NCBI RefSeq assembly: GCF_007744515.1
Contig: NZ_CP036268.1
Coordinates: 3,988,088-4,052,087, forward strand
Length of the DNA stretch: 64,000 nucleotides
Source: Stratiformator vulcanicus
Lineage (GTDB): Bacteria; Planctomycetota; Planctomycetia; Planctomycetales; Planctomycetaceae
Direction of reading: 5' to 3'
Part shown: piece after piece, positions 9,773 to 18,628 of the stretch
Layout: each line of letters opens with the position of its first letter
Numbering within the stretch: the first letter of the stretch is position 1
Position numbers and translations under genes: made by a program
Notes under the pieces: model-generated
Databases searched by the model: none
Told to the model about the DNA's origin: nothing
Seen by the model: only the letters and a program-made list of their open reading frames with translations

Positions 9773-10687
9773 ATGAAAGCCTCCGAGAAGCAACAGGTCG
9801 CCCGCAAGATCGTCGCGTTCTTGAAAAAAGAACTTCCGGCTCCTCCCAAGAAGCCAGAAGAACGCAACGTCATTGAGACGTTGCTGTACGCCGTCGGCTA
9901 TGAGAATGCGACGTTAGCCGAGTCCGATCTGGCGGCGAAGAAACTCGACGATGATTTCTTCGACCTGAACGAACTCCGCGTCAGCACGATCACCGAGTTG
10001 CGGCAGCCGTTCGCGCACCTCGATGATTCGGCTCTCCGTGCGCACCGCGTTCGTTGCATCCTGCAGGGAACATTCGAAGACCAATACAACTTCGATCTGG
10101 ACGGGATGCGGAAGAAGACCCTCGATCAGGCGTTGAAACAACTGAAGAAAATCCGGGATCAATCGCCGTTCGTCCGCCTCTACTGCCTGAAAGAGGCGCT
10201 CTCGGCGCACGTGGTGCCGCTCGACGACCTGTCGTGCAATGCCGCAATCTGGTGCGGACTGATCGATGTCGGAACAAAGCCCGAACAGGGAGCCGACGTG
10301 TTGAAGTCGGTCGTCCGAAAACCCGATGCGTCCGAGTTCTTCCACTACCTGCATGATCTCGCTTCGGCGAAGCGAGACGTCTTTCACCCCGATCAATTCG
10401 TAATTCCGGAAGAGGGCTTCGACCCGGGCAATGTGACGTCACGCCTCCCGGAGCTGTTCGGCAGCCCAAAGAAGACGGCATCTGCCAAGCCCGCAGCCAA
10501 GAAGTCGCCGGCCGAGGGTACGGCGAAGAAATCAGCGGGATCGAAAAAGGCTACGACGAAGAAATCGGCCAAGAAGAAACCGGCATCGAAAAAATCGACG
10601 AAGAAAGCCGCGACGAAGTCTTCCAAATCCGCCGGCGATGCAAAGTCGAAGAAAAAAGCGACGAAGAAAGCCAAAGCCTCGTCCTGA
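9773..10687 (+). CDS. HhH-GPD (endonuclease III-like) protein with histone H1-like Lys/Ala tail
   Basis: 304 residues. Residues ~25-160 follow the plan of the endonuclease III fold: ERNVIETLLYAVGYENATLA, a helical region, then a segment ending HVVPLDDLSCNAAIWCGLID that resembles the family's catalytic VDTHV..RLG stretch. The canonical catalytic Lys of the hairpin and the C-terminal Cys4 iron-sulfur loop are not seen, so base-excision activity is doubtful. Residues ~230-304 are almost only Lys, Ala, Ser and Thr (KKSAGSKKATTKKSAKKKPA), like histone H1 tails and expected to bind DNA. It lies 60 nt after rbfA. The domain call is by resemblance. Confidence 0.6.
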   Translation: MKASEKQQVARKIVAFLKKELPAPPKKPEERNVIETLLYAVGYENATLAESDLAAKKLDDDFFDLNELRVSTITELRQPFAHLDDSALRAHRVRCILQGTFEDQYNFDLDGMRKKTLDQALKQLKKIRDQSPFVRLYCLKEALSAHVVPLDDLSCNAAIWCGLIDVGTKPEQGADVLKSVVRKPDASEFFHYLHDLASAKRDVFHPDQFVIPEEGFDPGNVTSRLPELFGSPKKTASAKPAAKKSPAEGTAKKSAGSKKATTKKSAKKKPASKKSTKKAATKSSKSAGDAKSKKKATKKAKASS

Positions 10688-10934
10688 CCGGTCTCTTCCT
10701 CAGTTGGTGCAGTTTCCGATCGATGGCTAAAATGACTCGATTGCGTCAGGTTGGGTCAAATTCAGGTTGGTTCGAAAGCTGTGAAGAGGACCACTCCGGC
10801 TCAGCACGCGGTCCGTATCGCGACCCTGAGCGAAACGAGCGCGTCTCTTTTTGGCGTCGGGCTTTTGGCCGTGAAGGAATCACCAGACTCGTGACGAATA
10901 ACGGCGCGGGTCTTCCTGTCGAAGGAACCATCCG

Positions 10935-13232
10935 ATGAAAATCGATTTCCGAGGTCGCAATACTTCGACGAGGTGGCCGCACGGCCTGGTCCTCGGAGTC
11001 GTTTCCCTGTTGATCGCGCCGCTGCTTTCGCCGCAAACGTTTGGCAGCGAAACCGATCCCAGCGAGCCGAATCCCGCTGAAACAGTGAGCGGTGAGAATG
11101 AGCCGACCGATTCGGGCTCCGGCAACCCTTCGCCTATTCCCGCGTTGGTGCCATGGGAGGATCCCCCGGAACGACTCGAACCGGTCAATCCTGAACCGGA
11201 ACAAGCCAAATCAGCGCGCGACGCGCAAGCTTGGTTCGCTGTCGGTCGAGTCCGCGAATCGCGCAACGACTTCCGGCAGGCTTTGGATGCGTACCGGAAG
11301 GCGATTGAACTGGCGCCGCAGCAACCCCGCTATTATAAGTCGCTCGTTCCGCTCGCATTCAGTCTGAATGAATCGGAAATGGGGCTGAAATACGCGTTAC
11401 AACTCGTTGAACTCGACCCGAGTGATTTCCGGCTGCTGCGGCAACTCGGCACCCTGATGGCGGCACGAAATGACATCGAGAAGGCGATCGACCTGTTGGA
11501 GAAAGCGGCCGAAGTCGATGGCGTCGACCATCTGGAGTCGCCGTATGTACTGCTCCAGCGAGATCTGGGGGTCCTCTATCAGGCGACCGACGATCTGGCA
11601 AAAGCCGCCGACTCGTTCGAGATCGTGCTCGAAGCACTCACCCGCCCGGAACTATACCGATTAAACCTGCCGGCGCGGGCGGCGCTGCTAGCCGATGCCG
11701 AGTCGACGTTCGAAAAAATGGGGGACTTGTTTGTCACCGCCGAGCGTTACGAATCAGCCATTAAGGCGTTCGAAGAGGCCGATCGGGCGCGTCGCGGTCG
11801 ACCGGCCATCTTAAAATTTAACGTCGCCCGCATTTACGAAAAGACGAACAAGCACAACGAAGCACTCGCCGCGATTGAAGAATATATCAAGTCCGGAAGC
11901 ACCGAGCGCGGGGCAGCCGCGTACGAACTGTTCGGTCAAATTCTAAAATCGCTCGAGCGTGAAGACGAAATCGTCGGACGCCTCCAATCGATCGCCGACA
12001 AGTCGCCCCGTAACGCCGCTGTGCGTCTGACCCTTGCCGACCTGCTGATCGAACAAGACCGGCTCGACGATGCTTCACAGATCCTCGGTGAAATCGCACC
12101 GCGCGAATCCGAATCGCAGGTGCATTTTGCGCTAGCGCGCATCGCGGCAAAACGCAACGACGCGGCTGTCCTGCTCAGCGAATTAGAACAGGCCACCAGC
12201 GAATCAGAAGACCTGCAATCGTTGGCGGAATTCCTGAAGTCGATTTCTGAAAACGAATCACTCTTAGCATCGCTCGTCAAAATCGGTCGAGAGCGTGTCG
12301 CCTCGGATGACGCGCAATTGTCGTTTCGTCAAAGTTATCTCTTGGCGAAATTGGCACGCGAAGCCGAACAGGTCGATGAAGCGGTCGAGTTTTATCAAGT
12401 CGCCATGGCCTCGGCCGGCGAACGCGAGTTAGTGATCGCCCAAGAGTTCGCCGATTACCTGCAGTCGAATGATCAGCTGGCCGAGGCGGCTGATGTCTTA
12501 GCTGAAGCACTAAAGAGTGCGAACGCCGAAGGACCCGCTCGAGCGCAACTTCTGTTTCGACGCTCTGAAATTCTGGAGTCTGCCGGACGAACTGAAGAAG
12601 CCATTAAGTCGATCAGTGACGCGCTGACGATACTCCCGGGCAATCCGACGCTCGAATTCCAACGGGCGTGGATCTATTCGCACGCACGACGTGACGCCAA
12701 AGCGGTGCAACTCTTTCGAGAGTTCATCAACGCCCATCCGGAAGCTCCGCCGCTGGTTCGTCAGGCAAAATTTATCTTGTCGAACGTGCTGGTCCGTTCC
12801 GGGCAGCTGGACGAAGGCGTGCAGGTTCTTGAGGAAGTCTATGAGAACGACCCGGACGACCCCTCGGTTAATAACGACCTCGGCTACCTCTATGCCGACC
12901 AAGGCATTCAACTGGAAAAGGCTTTGAAGATGGCGAAGCTGGCGGTCGAGTCAGAACCGGACAACGCCGCTTATCTCGACACGCTGGGCTGGGCTTTATT
13001 TAAACTCGGCCGATTCGAAGAAGCGGTCAAACACCTTTCGAAAGCGGTCACCTTTGAAAGCGGGCAAGATGCCGTGCTGTACGACCACCTGGGCGACGCC
13101 CAATCGGCATTGGGCAACACGGACGCCGCCGAGCAGGCTTGGCAAAAGGCACTCGACTTCGCCGAAAAACAAAGCGTGCCCGATCCTGAACTCATCGGGA
13201 AGCTCAAGTCAAAGCTTAATACTGAATCTTAA
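10935..13232 (+). CDS. Secreted TPR-repeat protein
   Basis: 765 residues; AAGGAA lies 9 nt before the ATG. The N-terminus is a long signal peptide (hydrophobic core LVLGVVSLLIAPLLS) ending near TFGSE, followed by a Pro/Glu-rich linker. From ~residue 95 onward the protein is tandem TPR units, for example AWFAVGRVRESRNDFRQALD and DLGYLYADQGIQLEKALKMA near the C-terminus. Predicted periplasmic or outer-membrane scaffold, resembling the BamD/LapB style of TPR proteins without a specific match. Separated from yebC by 53 nt. Confidence 0.8.
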   Translation: MKIDFRGRNTSTRWPHGLVLGVVSLLIAPLLSPQTFGSETDPSEPNPAETVSGENEPTDSGSGNPSPIPALVPWEDPPERLEPVNPEPEQAKSARDAQAWFAVGRVRESRNDFRQALDAYRKAIELAPQQPRYYKSLVPLAFSLNESEMGLKYALQLVELDPSDFRLLRQLGTLMAARNDIEKAIDLLEKAAEVDGVDHLESPYVLLQRDLGVLYQATDDLAKAADSFEIVLEALTRPELYRLNLPARAALLADAESTFEKMGDLFVTAERYESAIKAFEEADRARRGRPAILKFNVARIYEKTNKHNEALAAIEEYIKSGSTERGAAAYELFGQILKSLEREDEIVGRLQSIADKSPRNAAVRLTLADLLIEQDRLDDASQILGEIAPRESESQVHFALARIAAKRNDAAVLLSELEQATSESEDLQSLAEFLKSISENESLLASLVKIGRERVASDDAQLSFRQSYLLAKLAREAEQVDEAVEFYQVAMASAGERELVIAQEFADYLQSNDQLAEAADVLAEALKSANAEGPARAQLLFRRSEILESAGRTEEAIKSISDALTILPGNPTLEFQRAWIYSHARRDAKAVQLFREFINAHPEAPPLVRQAKFILSNVLVRSGQLDEGVQVLEEVYENDPDDPSVNNDLGYLYADQGIQLEKALKMAKLAVESEPDNAAYLDTLGWALFKLGRFEEAVKHLSKAVTFESGQDAVLYDHLGDAQSALGNTDAAEQAWQKALDFAEKQSVPDPELIGKLKSKLNTES

Positions 13233-13285
13233 TTATCGCGGCCGCAGGCACTTGATGCCCGGCTCTTAAAGTCGCTGAGGTCCGT

Positions 13286-14038
13286 ATGGCTGGTCATTCC
13301 CATTGGGCGAACATCGCCCGCGCGAAGAGCGTTGTCGACAAAAAGCGGGGCAAGCTGTTCGGCAAATTAAGTCGAGCCATTATCGTCGCCGCGCGAACGG
13401 GCGGGGCCGATCCGGCAATGAACCTCCGGCTGCGGTACGCAATCGATAAAGCTCGCAAAGCGAGCATGCCGAAAGACAACATCGAGCGAGCCGTTAAAAA
13501 AGGAGCGGGAGAAACAGACGGGGAAAATTACGAAGAACTGCTCTACGAAGGTTATGGCCCCGGCGGCACCGCGATCCTTTGTGATATTTTGACGGAAAAC
13601 CGGAACCGCACCGCCAGCGAAGTGCGGAAGATTTTCGAAATCCACGGCGGTAACCTCGGCACAACAAACTGTGTCGCCTGGATGTTCGACCTGAAAGGCG
13701 TGCTGCGCGTTCCCGCTGAAAACGTCGAAGAAGACCGGCTATTTGAAGTCGCCTTAGAAGCCGGGGCAGAAGACGTGCGTCGAGACGGCGAGTTCTTCGA
13801 AGTCCATACGCCGCCGGAAATCTTTCAGCAGGTTTGCGACGCCTTTGAGGAGGCGAAAGTCCCAACCGACTCGGCGGAGACCACCCGCGTCCCGCAAAAC
13901 ACCGTCGATTTGGACGGGGATGATGCCCGCAAGCTACTCAAGCTGCTGGACGGACTTGAAGATCAGGACGACATTCAGACGGTCACGGCGAACTTTAACA
14001 TTTCGGATGAATTGATGGCAGAGGTGGGGGCCGAGTGA
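13286..14038 (+). CDS. YebC/PmpR-family regulator or translation factor
   Basis: 250 residues starting MAGHSHWANIARAKSVVDKKRGK, the near-invariant start of the family. All three family domains are present over the usual length (~240-250 residues), including YEGYGPGGTAILCDILTENRNRT and GGNLGTTNCVAWMFD. Members were described as transcription regulators (PmpR) and, more recently, as factors that help ribosomes through difficult stretches. GAGG precedes the ATG by about 6 nt. In many bacteria yebC neighbours ruvABC; here ruvB is 3 kb downstream, which fits. Confidence 0.95.
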   Translation: MAGHSHWANIARAKSVVDKKRGKLFGKLSRAIIVAARTGGADPAMNLRLRYAIDKARKASMPKDNIERAVKKGAGETDGENYEELLYEGYGPGGTAILCDILTENRNRTASEVRKIFEIHGGNLGTTNCVAWMFDLKGVLRVPAENVEEDRLFEVALEAGAEDVRRDGEFFEVHTPPEIFQQVCDAFEEAKVPTDSAETTRVPQNTVDLDGDDARKLLKLLDGLEDQDDIQTVTANFNISDELMAEVGAE

Positions 14039-14112
14039 ACCGGGTCGCCTTCTGATCCGTTCGCCGTTAAGTCACCTTGAGAGTTTTCTTCGAGCCGTTG
14101 AGAGATTCGTCC

Positions 14113-14628
14113 ATGCGCGAGGGAAAAGTCGAGTTCCGCTGCGACACCTGTGAGAAGTTGCTGAGAACCGACGCATCGCACATCGGGGACGAGACGGCTT
14201 GCCCGTCGTGCGGAGCGGCGCTCGTCGTGCCGGATTATGAACCCGCCTTCGCCGATGATACGGCCGAGCCGTTGGAACATGCCGGCTTCGATCAGGCACC
14301 GGAGACGGCATGGCATCAGCAGACCTCGGACCCTGCCGCCCCCGTAAATCGTTCAGCTTCAAGTAATGCCGGGCGATTGAAGCCGCACCGTGGGGTCGCC
14401 GTGCTGATTCTCGGAATTTTCAGTTGGTTTACCGGCATCCCGTTTCTCGCCGTTGCCGGGGTCGTGATGGGGGCATCGGATCTCAAAGCGATGGACCGTG
14501 GCACGATGGACCCCTCCGGACGAGACATGACCCGTTGGGGCTACTGGATCGGACTCGCCCACCTGATTTTGGTCGGCGTGATCCTGGTACTCGTGTGCGG
14601 TGGAGTTTTGGTCGCTATTATCGCGTAG
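14113..14628 (+). CDS. Zinc-ribbon membrane protein, DUF4190-like
   Basis: 171 residues from ATG 14113; a TTG at 14077 is open but less likely. The N-terminus is a zinc ribbon (FRCDTCEKLLRTD ... CPSCGAALVVPDYE, residues ~7-40). A variable linker follows, then two transmembrane helices (~100-125 and ~150-170) separated by SDLKAMDRGTMDPSGRDMTRW, a layout resembling DUF4190. It is the first of three consecutive zinc-ribbon membrane proteins. Function unknown; the ribbon probably faces the cytoplasm. Confidence 0.75.
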   Translation: MREGKVEFRCDTCEKLLRTDASHIGDETACPSCGAALVVPDYEPAFADDTAEPLEHAGFDQAPETAWHQQTSDPAAPVNRSASSNAGRLKPHRGVAVLILGIFSWFTGIPFLAVAGVVMGASDLKAMDRGTMDPSGRDMTRWGYWIGLAHLILVGVILVLVCGGVLVAIIA

Positions 14629-14763
14629 AGCGAATTTCCGTTAAGTGTAGCGGTTTCCGGCGACGATTCTCCAAAATTGCGGGCATTCTGCGCTCGAAAG
14701 CCGCTACAGATAGCAGGAATCTGCTCCAAGCATCATCGGCCTGACTTCTGTCGAGTCCGCACC

Positions 14764-15912
14764 ATGGCGATCGAGTTCCGTTGTCCGTCCTGCAACAAAT
14801 TACTGCGCACACGCGATGACAGAGCCGGGGCCACGGCCAGTTGCCCCGACTGCGGTTCATCAGTGACCGTCCCCGACGACAACGCCCAGCCCGAAGCCGG
14901 CCCGGACGACTTCGGTTCCGACTTCGACACGCCCGCTGAGACGGCGTTCGCCGGTTCAGTCTCGTCGCCCTCCGCTCCACGGTCGCCAAGATCCCCAAGC
15001 GGTAGGATGATCGACTGCCCGATGTGCGGCGCGTCGGTGCCGGCGGGATCATCGACGTGTCACGCCTGCGGAGAAGAACTCAGGCCGTCGATTGCGGAGG
15101 AGGACACCGGGGGAGAAATCGATTTTAGCGAGTGTTTCCGAGAAGGATGGGAGAAATTTACGAGCAATCTCGGTCCGGCGGTCGGGTTTACGCTCCTTTC
15201 GGTCTTCGCCGGTTTCTGTGTGATCCTTCCGATCGTGGCTGTCCAGATCATCGGGCTGTTCATGGCGGAGCAAAACGGGATCCCGGCGATCGTCGATCTG
15301 GCAATCAATCTTGGCGGAGCCGTCGTTGGGATCCTCATTCAAACGTTCTTTGTCGCCGGACTGACGCGCTTCCTGCTGCTGCTCGTTCGAGATCAGGAAG
15401 CCGGTATCGAAGAACTGTTCTCCGGCGGTCGCTACTACGGCGCGGCCATTCCCAACGCGCTTGTCTTCGGCTTGGCGACTCAGGCCGCGCAGCTTCTGGC
15501 GAGCCCGTTTCAACGTGAAAATGCCGATGTGGAAATGCAACTTATCGCGGGGCTTCTTTCAATAATCGGTTTGATCGTTTCATTGGTGCTGACGTGCTAC
15601 TTCTGGTCATACATGTATATCATCGTGGACGATCGCCAGCCGAAGTACGAAGGGCTGGGCTACCTCAAAGCCGCAGCCGGGTTGTCCAAAGGGAGTCGGC
15701 TGATCTTTTTCGCATTGATTATTGTGCTCGGTGCGATCAACCTCGCCGGGGCCGTCGCGTGCCTTCTGCCGGTCCTTTTCACGATGCCATTGACGCTCAT
15801 CCTGATGACGGTCGCTTACGAGCAGCTCAGCAATCACGGCCGCAGGCATGCTCCGTCCGCGACGATTTCCGAAGCCGACTGGGCTGATTCACCTGAGGAC
15901 GGCATCCGCTGA
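14764..15912 (+). CDS. Double zinc-ribbon polytopic membrane protein
   Basis: 382 residues from ATG 14764. Zinc ribbon 1 at residues 4-40 (FRCPSCNKLLRTRDD...CPDCGSS), a disordered Ser/Pro linker, zinc ribbon 2 (IDCPMCGASVPAGSSTCHACGEE, ~83-108), then a ~250-residue membrane domain with about six hydrophobic helices. The membrane part recalls DUF4013/DUF975-type integral proteins. It overlaps the next gene by one base (TGATG), so the two are probably translationally coupled. Paralogous to the following gene over the whole length. Role unknown. Confidence 0.75.
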   Translation: MAIEFRCPSCNKLLRTRDDRAGATASCPDCGSSVTVPDDNAQPEAGPDDFGSDFDTPAETAFAGSVSSPSAPRSPRSPSGRMIDCPMCGASVPAGSSTCHACGEELRPSIAEEDTGGEIDFSECFREGWEKFTSNLGPAVGFTLLSVFAGFCVILPIVAVQIIGLFMAEQNGIPAIVDLAINLGGAVVGILIQTFFVAGLTRFLLLLVRDQEAGIEELFSGGRYYGAAIPNALVFGLATQAAQLLASPFQRENADVEMQLIAGLLSIIGLIVSLVLTCYFWSYMYIIVDDRQPKYEGLGYLKAAAGLSKGSRLIFFALIIVLGAINLAGAVACLLPVLFTMPLTLILMTVAYEQLSNHGRRHAPSATISEADWADSPEDGIR

Positions 15913-17123
15913 TGGCCATCGAATTCCGCTGCTCCGGTTGCGACAAACTGCTCCGCACGCCCGAAGACAAGGCCGGCAAGTCGGCGAATTGCCCGGAGTG
16001 CGGCCATCGCGTCACCGTTCCCGCGGTCGCACCTCCGCCGGAGGTCGCTTTCTCCCCGGCTGATTCTAATGCATCCGGCCCGGGCGAGGATGATTTCGAC
16101 AGTTCGTCTGACTTCGACCAAAACGTCGACGGCGGGGATGATGGCTACGATCCGAACTGGGATCTGACACGTGAGCGGCAGAGCACTCCGGATGGAGACC
16201 AGACCTGTCCGATGTGCGGCACTGTATCCGGCCCGGAGTCCTCTCGCTGCCGGGCCTGCGGCGAAGATCTGAGCATCTCGAATTTGAATGCCCGACCCGG
16301 ACGCCAATCGATCGACATCGGCGAGGCGATGCGGGACGGCATGGAGTGGCTCAAGCCCGATCTCAGCATCATGATCGCCGCGACGCTGATCTTCGGGATG
16401 CTGTTCTGGTTTATCTATATGGTCGCCTATTTCAGCAGCCTCATTCTGGCCGGCTTAGTCGCCGCGATGGTGCAGGGGGGAGGCGGGGGTCGACCCGCTG
16501 ATGAGACGCTATTCGGTATGATCGTTTTTCTTGGCGGCGGATCTCTGATGACGATATTGCTCGGACCGCCTTACACGTTTTTGACTCTCGGATTCACACG
16601 GCTGACCTTCAACGTCCTCCGCGGAAACACGGCCGATCTGACCGACCTGTTTCGCGGCGTCCAAGGATTTCTACCGGCGATCATCATCAACCTGTTCTAC
16701 GGCGTGTTGGTCCTCGTGACCTCCGGCCCCGCGATGGCGCTGTTCATGTTTGGTGCCTTGGCCGAAGACGAAGTGGCAGGCAGTGGTGTCGGCCTGATAC
16801 TACTTAGCGGAACGATTTTTCTGATCGGTAGCCTGTTGCAACTCGCATTCTGCGTCTATCTGTGGCCCTACTACTGGGTGTTGGTCGATCGCAATACCGG
16901 CGTCGGCGAAACGATCGGGCTTTCGTTGGCAATTACGCGGAAGAGCCGCCTCACCGTACTCGGTCTGATGCTGATCTACGGCTTCATTTGGACCATCGCT
17001 TACACGATGTGCAGCCTTCCGCTCTTGTTCGCTTATCCCTACCTCGTGATGATGATGGGGGCGGCGTACATTCAGGTCCGCAACAACTCCGGCACCATCG
17101 ACGCCTCAACCGACCCCGTATAG
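15912..17123 (+). CDS. Double zinc-ribbon polytopic membrane protein (paralogue of preceding gene)
   Basis: 403 residues, starting in the TGATG overlap with the upstream gene. Same architecture: zinc ribbon MAIEFRCSGCDKLLRT...CPECGHR at the N-terminus, an acidic linker, a second ribbon (CPMCGTVSGPESSRCRACGED, ~100-120), then about six hydrophobic helices. The first ~35 residues are close to those of the neighbour, indicating a tandem duplication. The gene ends 36 nt before ruvB. Function unknown. Confidence 0.75.
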   Translation: MAIEFRCSGCDKLLRTPEDKAGKSANCPECGHRVTVPAVAPPPEVAFSPADSNASGPGEDDFDSSSDFDQNVDGGDDGYDPNWDLTRERQSTPDGDQTCPMCGTVSGPESSRCRACGEDLSISNLNARPGRQSIDIGEAMRDGMEWLKPDLSIMIAATLIFGMLFWFIYMVAYFSSLILAGLVAAMVQGGGGGRPADETLFGMIVFLGGGSLMTILLGPPYTFLTLGFTRLTFNVLRGNTADLTDLFRGVQGFLPAIIINLFYGVLVLVTSGPAMALFMFGALAEDEVAGSGVGLILLSGTIFLIGSLLQLAFCVYLWPYYWVLVDRNTGVGETIGLSLAITRKSRLTVLGLMLIYGFIWTIAYTMCSLPLLFAYPYLVMMMGAAYIQVRNNSGTIDASTDPV

Positions 17124-17159
17124 TTGCGCCCGCCGGGAAGCAGGCCCAGAGGCAACAGG

Positions 17160-18254
17160 ATGCCCCGAGAAACCAAATACCGCCGCACCACCGCAGCCGA
17201 TGCCGAGATTGACCTGCCGGACGAATTGACCGATCCGCCGGCGCCGAGCAATCGCGTCCTCGACGAACAGCGGACGTTCGACGAGCAACTCCGCCCGACC
17301 CGCCTCTCGCAGGTGATCGGTCAGCGCAAGGTCAAAGAGCGGCTGCAGATCGTGCTCGACGCGACCCGCATGCGTCAGACGCCGCTGGGGCACTTACTCC
17401 TCGATGGCCCGCCCGGTCTCGGCAAGACGACCCTCGCCACAGTCATTCCCCGGGAACTCGATACCGAAATTCAATTTACCTCCGGTCCGGCCCTCAAAGC
17501 CCCGAAGGATCTCGTCCCGTACCTGACGAACGCGATCAGCGGATCAGTGCTGTTCATCGACGAAATTCACCGGCTCCCCCCCGCGGTTGAAGAATACCTC
17601 TACTCGGCGATGGAAGACTTTCGCGTCGACATTGTGCTGGGCGAGGGGACCAACGCCCGCACGCTGAGCATCGACCTCAAGCCCTTCACGGTTATCGGTG
17701 CGACGACCCGCAGCGGAATGCTGACCGCGCCGCTCCGCGACCGTTTCGTCCACCAGGAACGGCTCACCTATTACGACACCGCAGAGCTCACCGAGATTGT
17801 GCAGATCAATGCAAAGAAGCTGAGCAGCGACATCTCCGATGACGCCGCCCGTGAGATCGCGATCCGCTGCCGGGGGACGCCCCGCCGAGCCAACAACCTG
17901 CTCCGCTGGGCCCGCGACTACGCCGAGGTCCACGGCGGCGGCACCATCACCGACGACATCGCCAATCGAGCTCTCGAAATGCGAGAGATCGACAAGCACG
18001 GGCTCGACGAACAGGACCGCCGCTACCTGACGACCCTCATCGACGTCTTCACCGGCGGCCCCGCGGGCCTGTCGACCCTCTCCCATTCCCTCAGCATCCC
18101 CGCCGATACCTTGGAGGACGAGGTCGAACCGTTCCTCTTAAGAACGGGTTTAATCCGCCGTACGCCCAGAGGCCGCACCGTCACCCCGGCGGGCTGGGAG
18201 CATGTAGGGCGGGCAAAGCCCGACAATGACGGTGATCGGAGTTTGTTCGGTTAG
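17160..18254 (+). CDS. ruvB: Holliday junction branch-migration ATPase RuvB
   Basis: 364 residues from ATG 17160 (AACAGG just upstream). Walker [10 protein letters not shown], Walker [11 protein letters not shown], sensor/arginine motif [17 protein letters not shown], and the C-terminal winged helix with [15 protein letters not shown] are all in place. RuvB forms the hexameric motor that drives branch migration with RuvA. ruvA and ruvC are not in the window. The N-terminal ~45 residues extend beyond the usual start. A 26-bp inverted-repeat element begins 22 nt after the stop. Confidence 0.96.
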   Translation: MPRETKYRRTTAADAEIDLPDELTDPPAPSNRVLDEQRTFDEQLRPTRLSQVIGQRKVKERLQIVLDATRMRQTPLGHLLLDGPPGLGKTTLATVIPRELDTEIQFTSGPALKAPKDLVPYLTNAISGSVLFIDEIHRLPPAVEEYLYSAMEDFRVDIVLGEGTNARTLSIDLKPFTVIGATTRSGMLTAPLRDRFVHQERLTYYDTAELTEIVQINAKKLSSDISDDAAREIAIRCRGTPRRANNLLRWARDYAEVHGGGTITDDIANRALEMREIDKHGLDEQDRRYLTTLIDVFTGGPAGLSTLSHSLSIPADTLEDEVEPFLLRTGLIRRTPRGRTVTPAGWEHVGRAKPDNDGDRSLFG

Positions 18255-18628
18255 TCGACTTTCGAAGCGGTTTCCAACAAGCCACGCACGAAGTAAGCGG
18301 ATCATCCCACTACGGCAGACGTCGCCAAACGAAGCGACGCACTCCCGCCAATATCCGCTTACTTCGTGCGCGGCTTGTAGCGTGACATCCGCTTTGCGCC
18401 GTCGTGCCGCGTTCAGAAGGGGCCCACTCACGGGAGACCGACAGCCGCAGCAAGATGAACAGGGAGGAATTAAAAGAGGCGGTGGAGGAACAGAGGGAGT
18501 AAAAGACGCAAGAGAGTGCTGTGTGCTTAAGGGAAAACTGTCTTTGCGGGTGGCGCGGACATTGGTCGAGGCGATCTCAAAATCGATGAAGTCGCTCGGC
18601 TTACGCCTCGGTTTTGTGCTGTTGTCGA
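18255..18628. other. 374-base intergenic region
   Basis: It carries the inverted-repeat element at 18277-18378, followed by ~250 bases in which I see no gene. A plus-strand open frame runs through here to 19266, but it lies opposite the channel pseudogene and shows no family. Confidence 0.6.
18277..18378. repeat. Inverted-repeat element, copy 1 (26-bp arms, 50-nt loop)
   Basis: Arms at 18277-18302 and 18353-18378 are complementary at 25 of 26 positions. The same arms, with slightly different bases and an 18-nt loop, occur at 63776-63845. Both copies begin about 20 nt after the stop of a plus-strand gene. There is no T-tract, so it is not a canonical intrinsic terminator; it resembles a REP/MITE-like palindrome. 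Confidence 0.85.
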
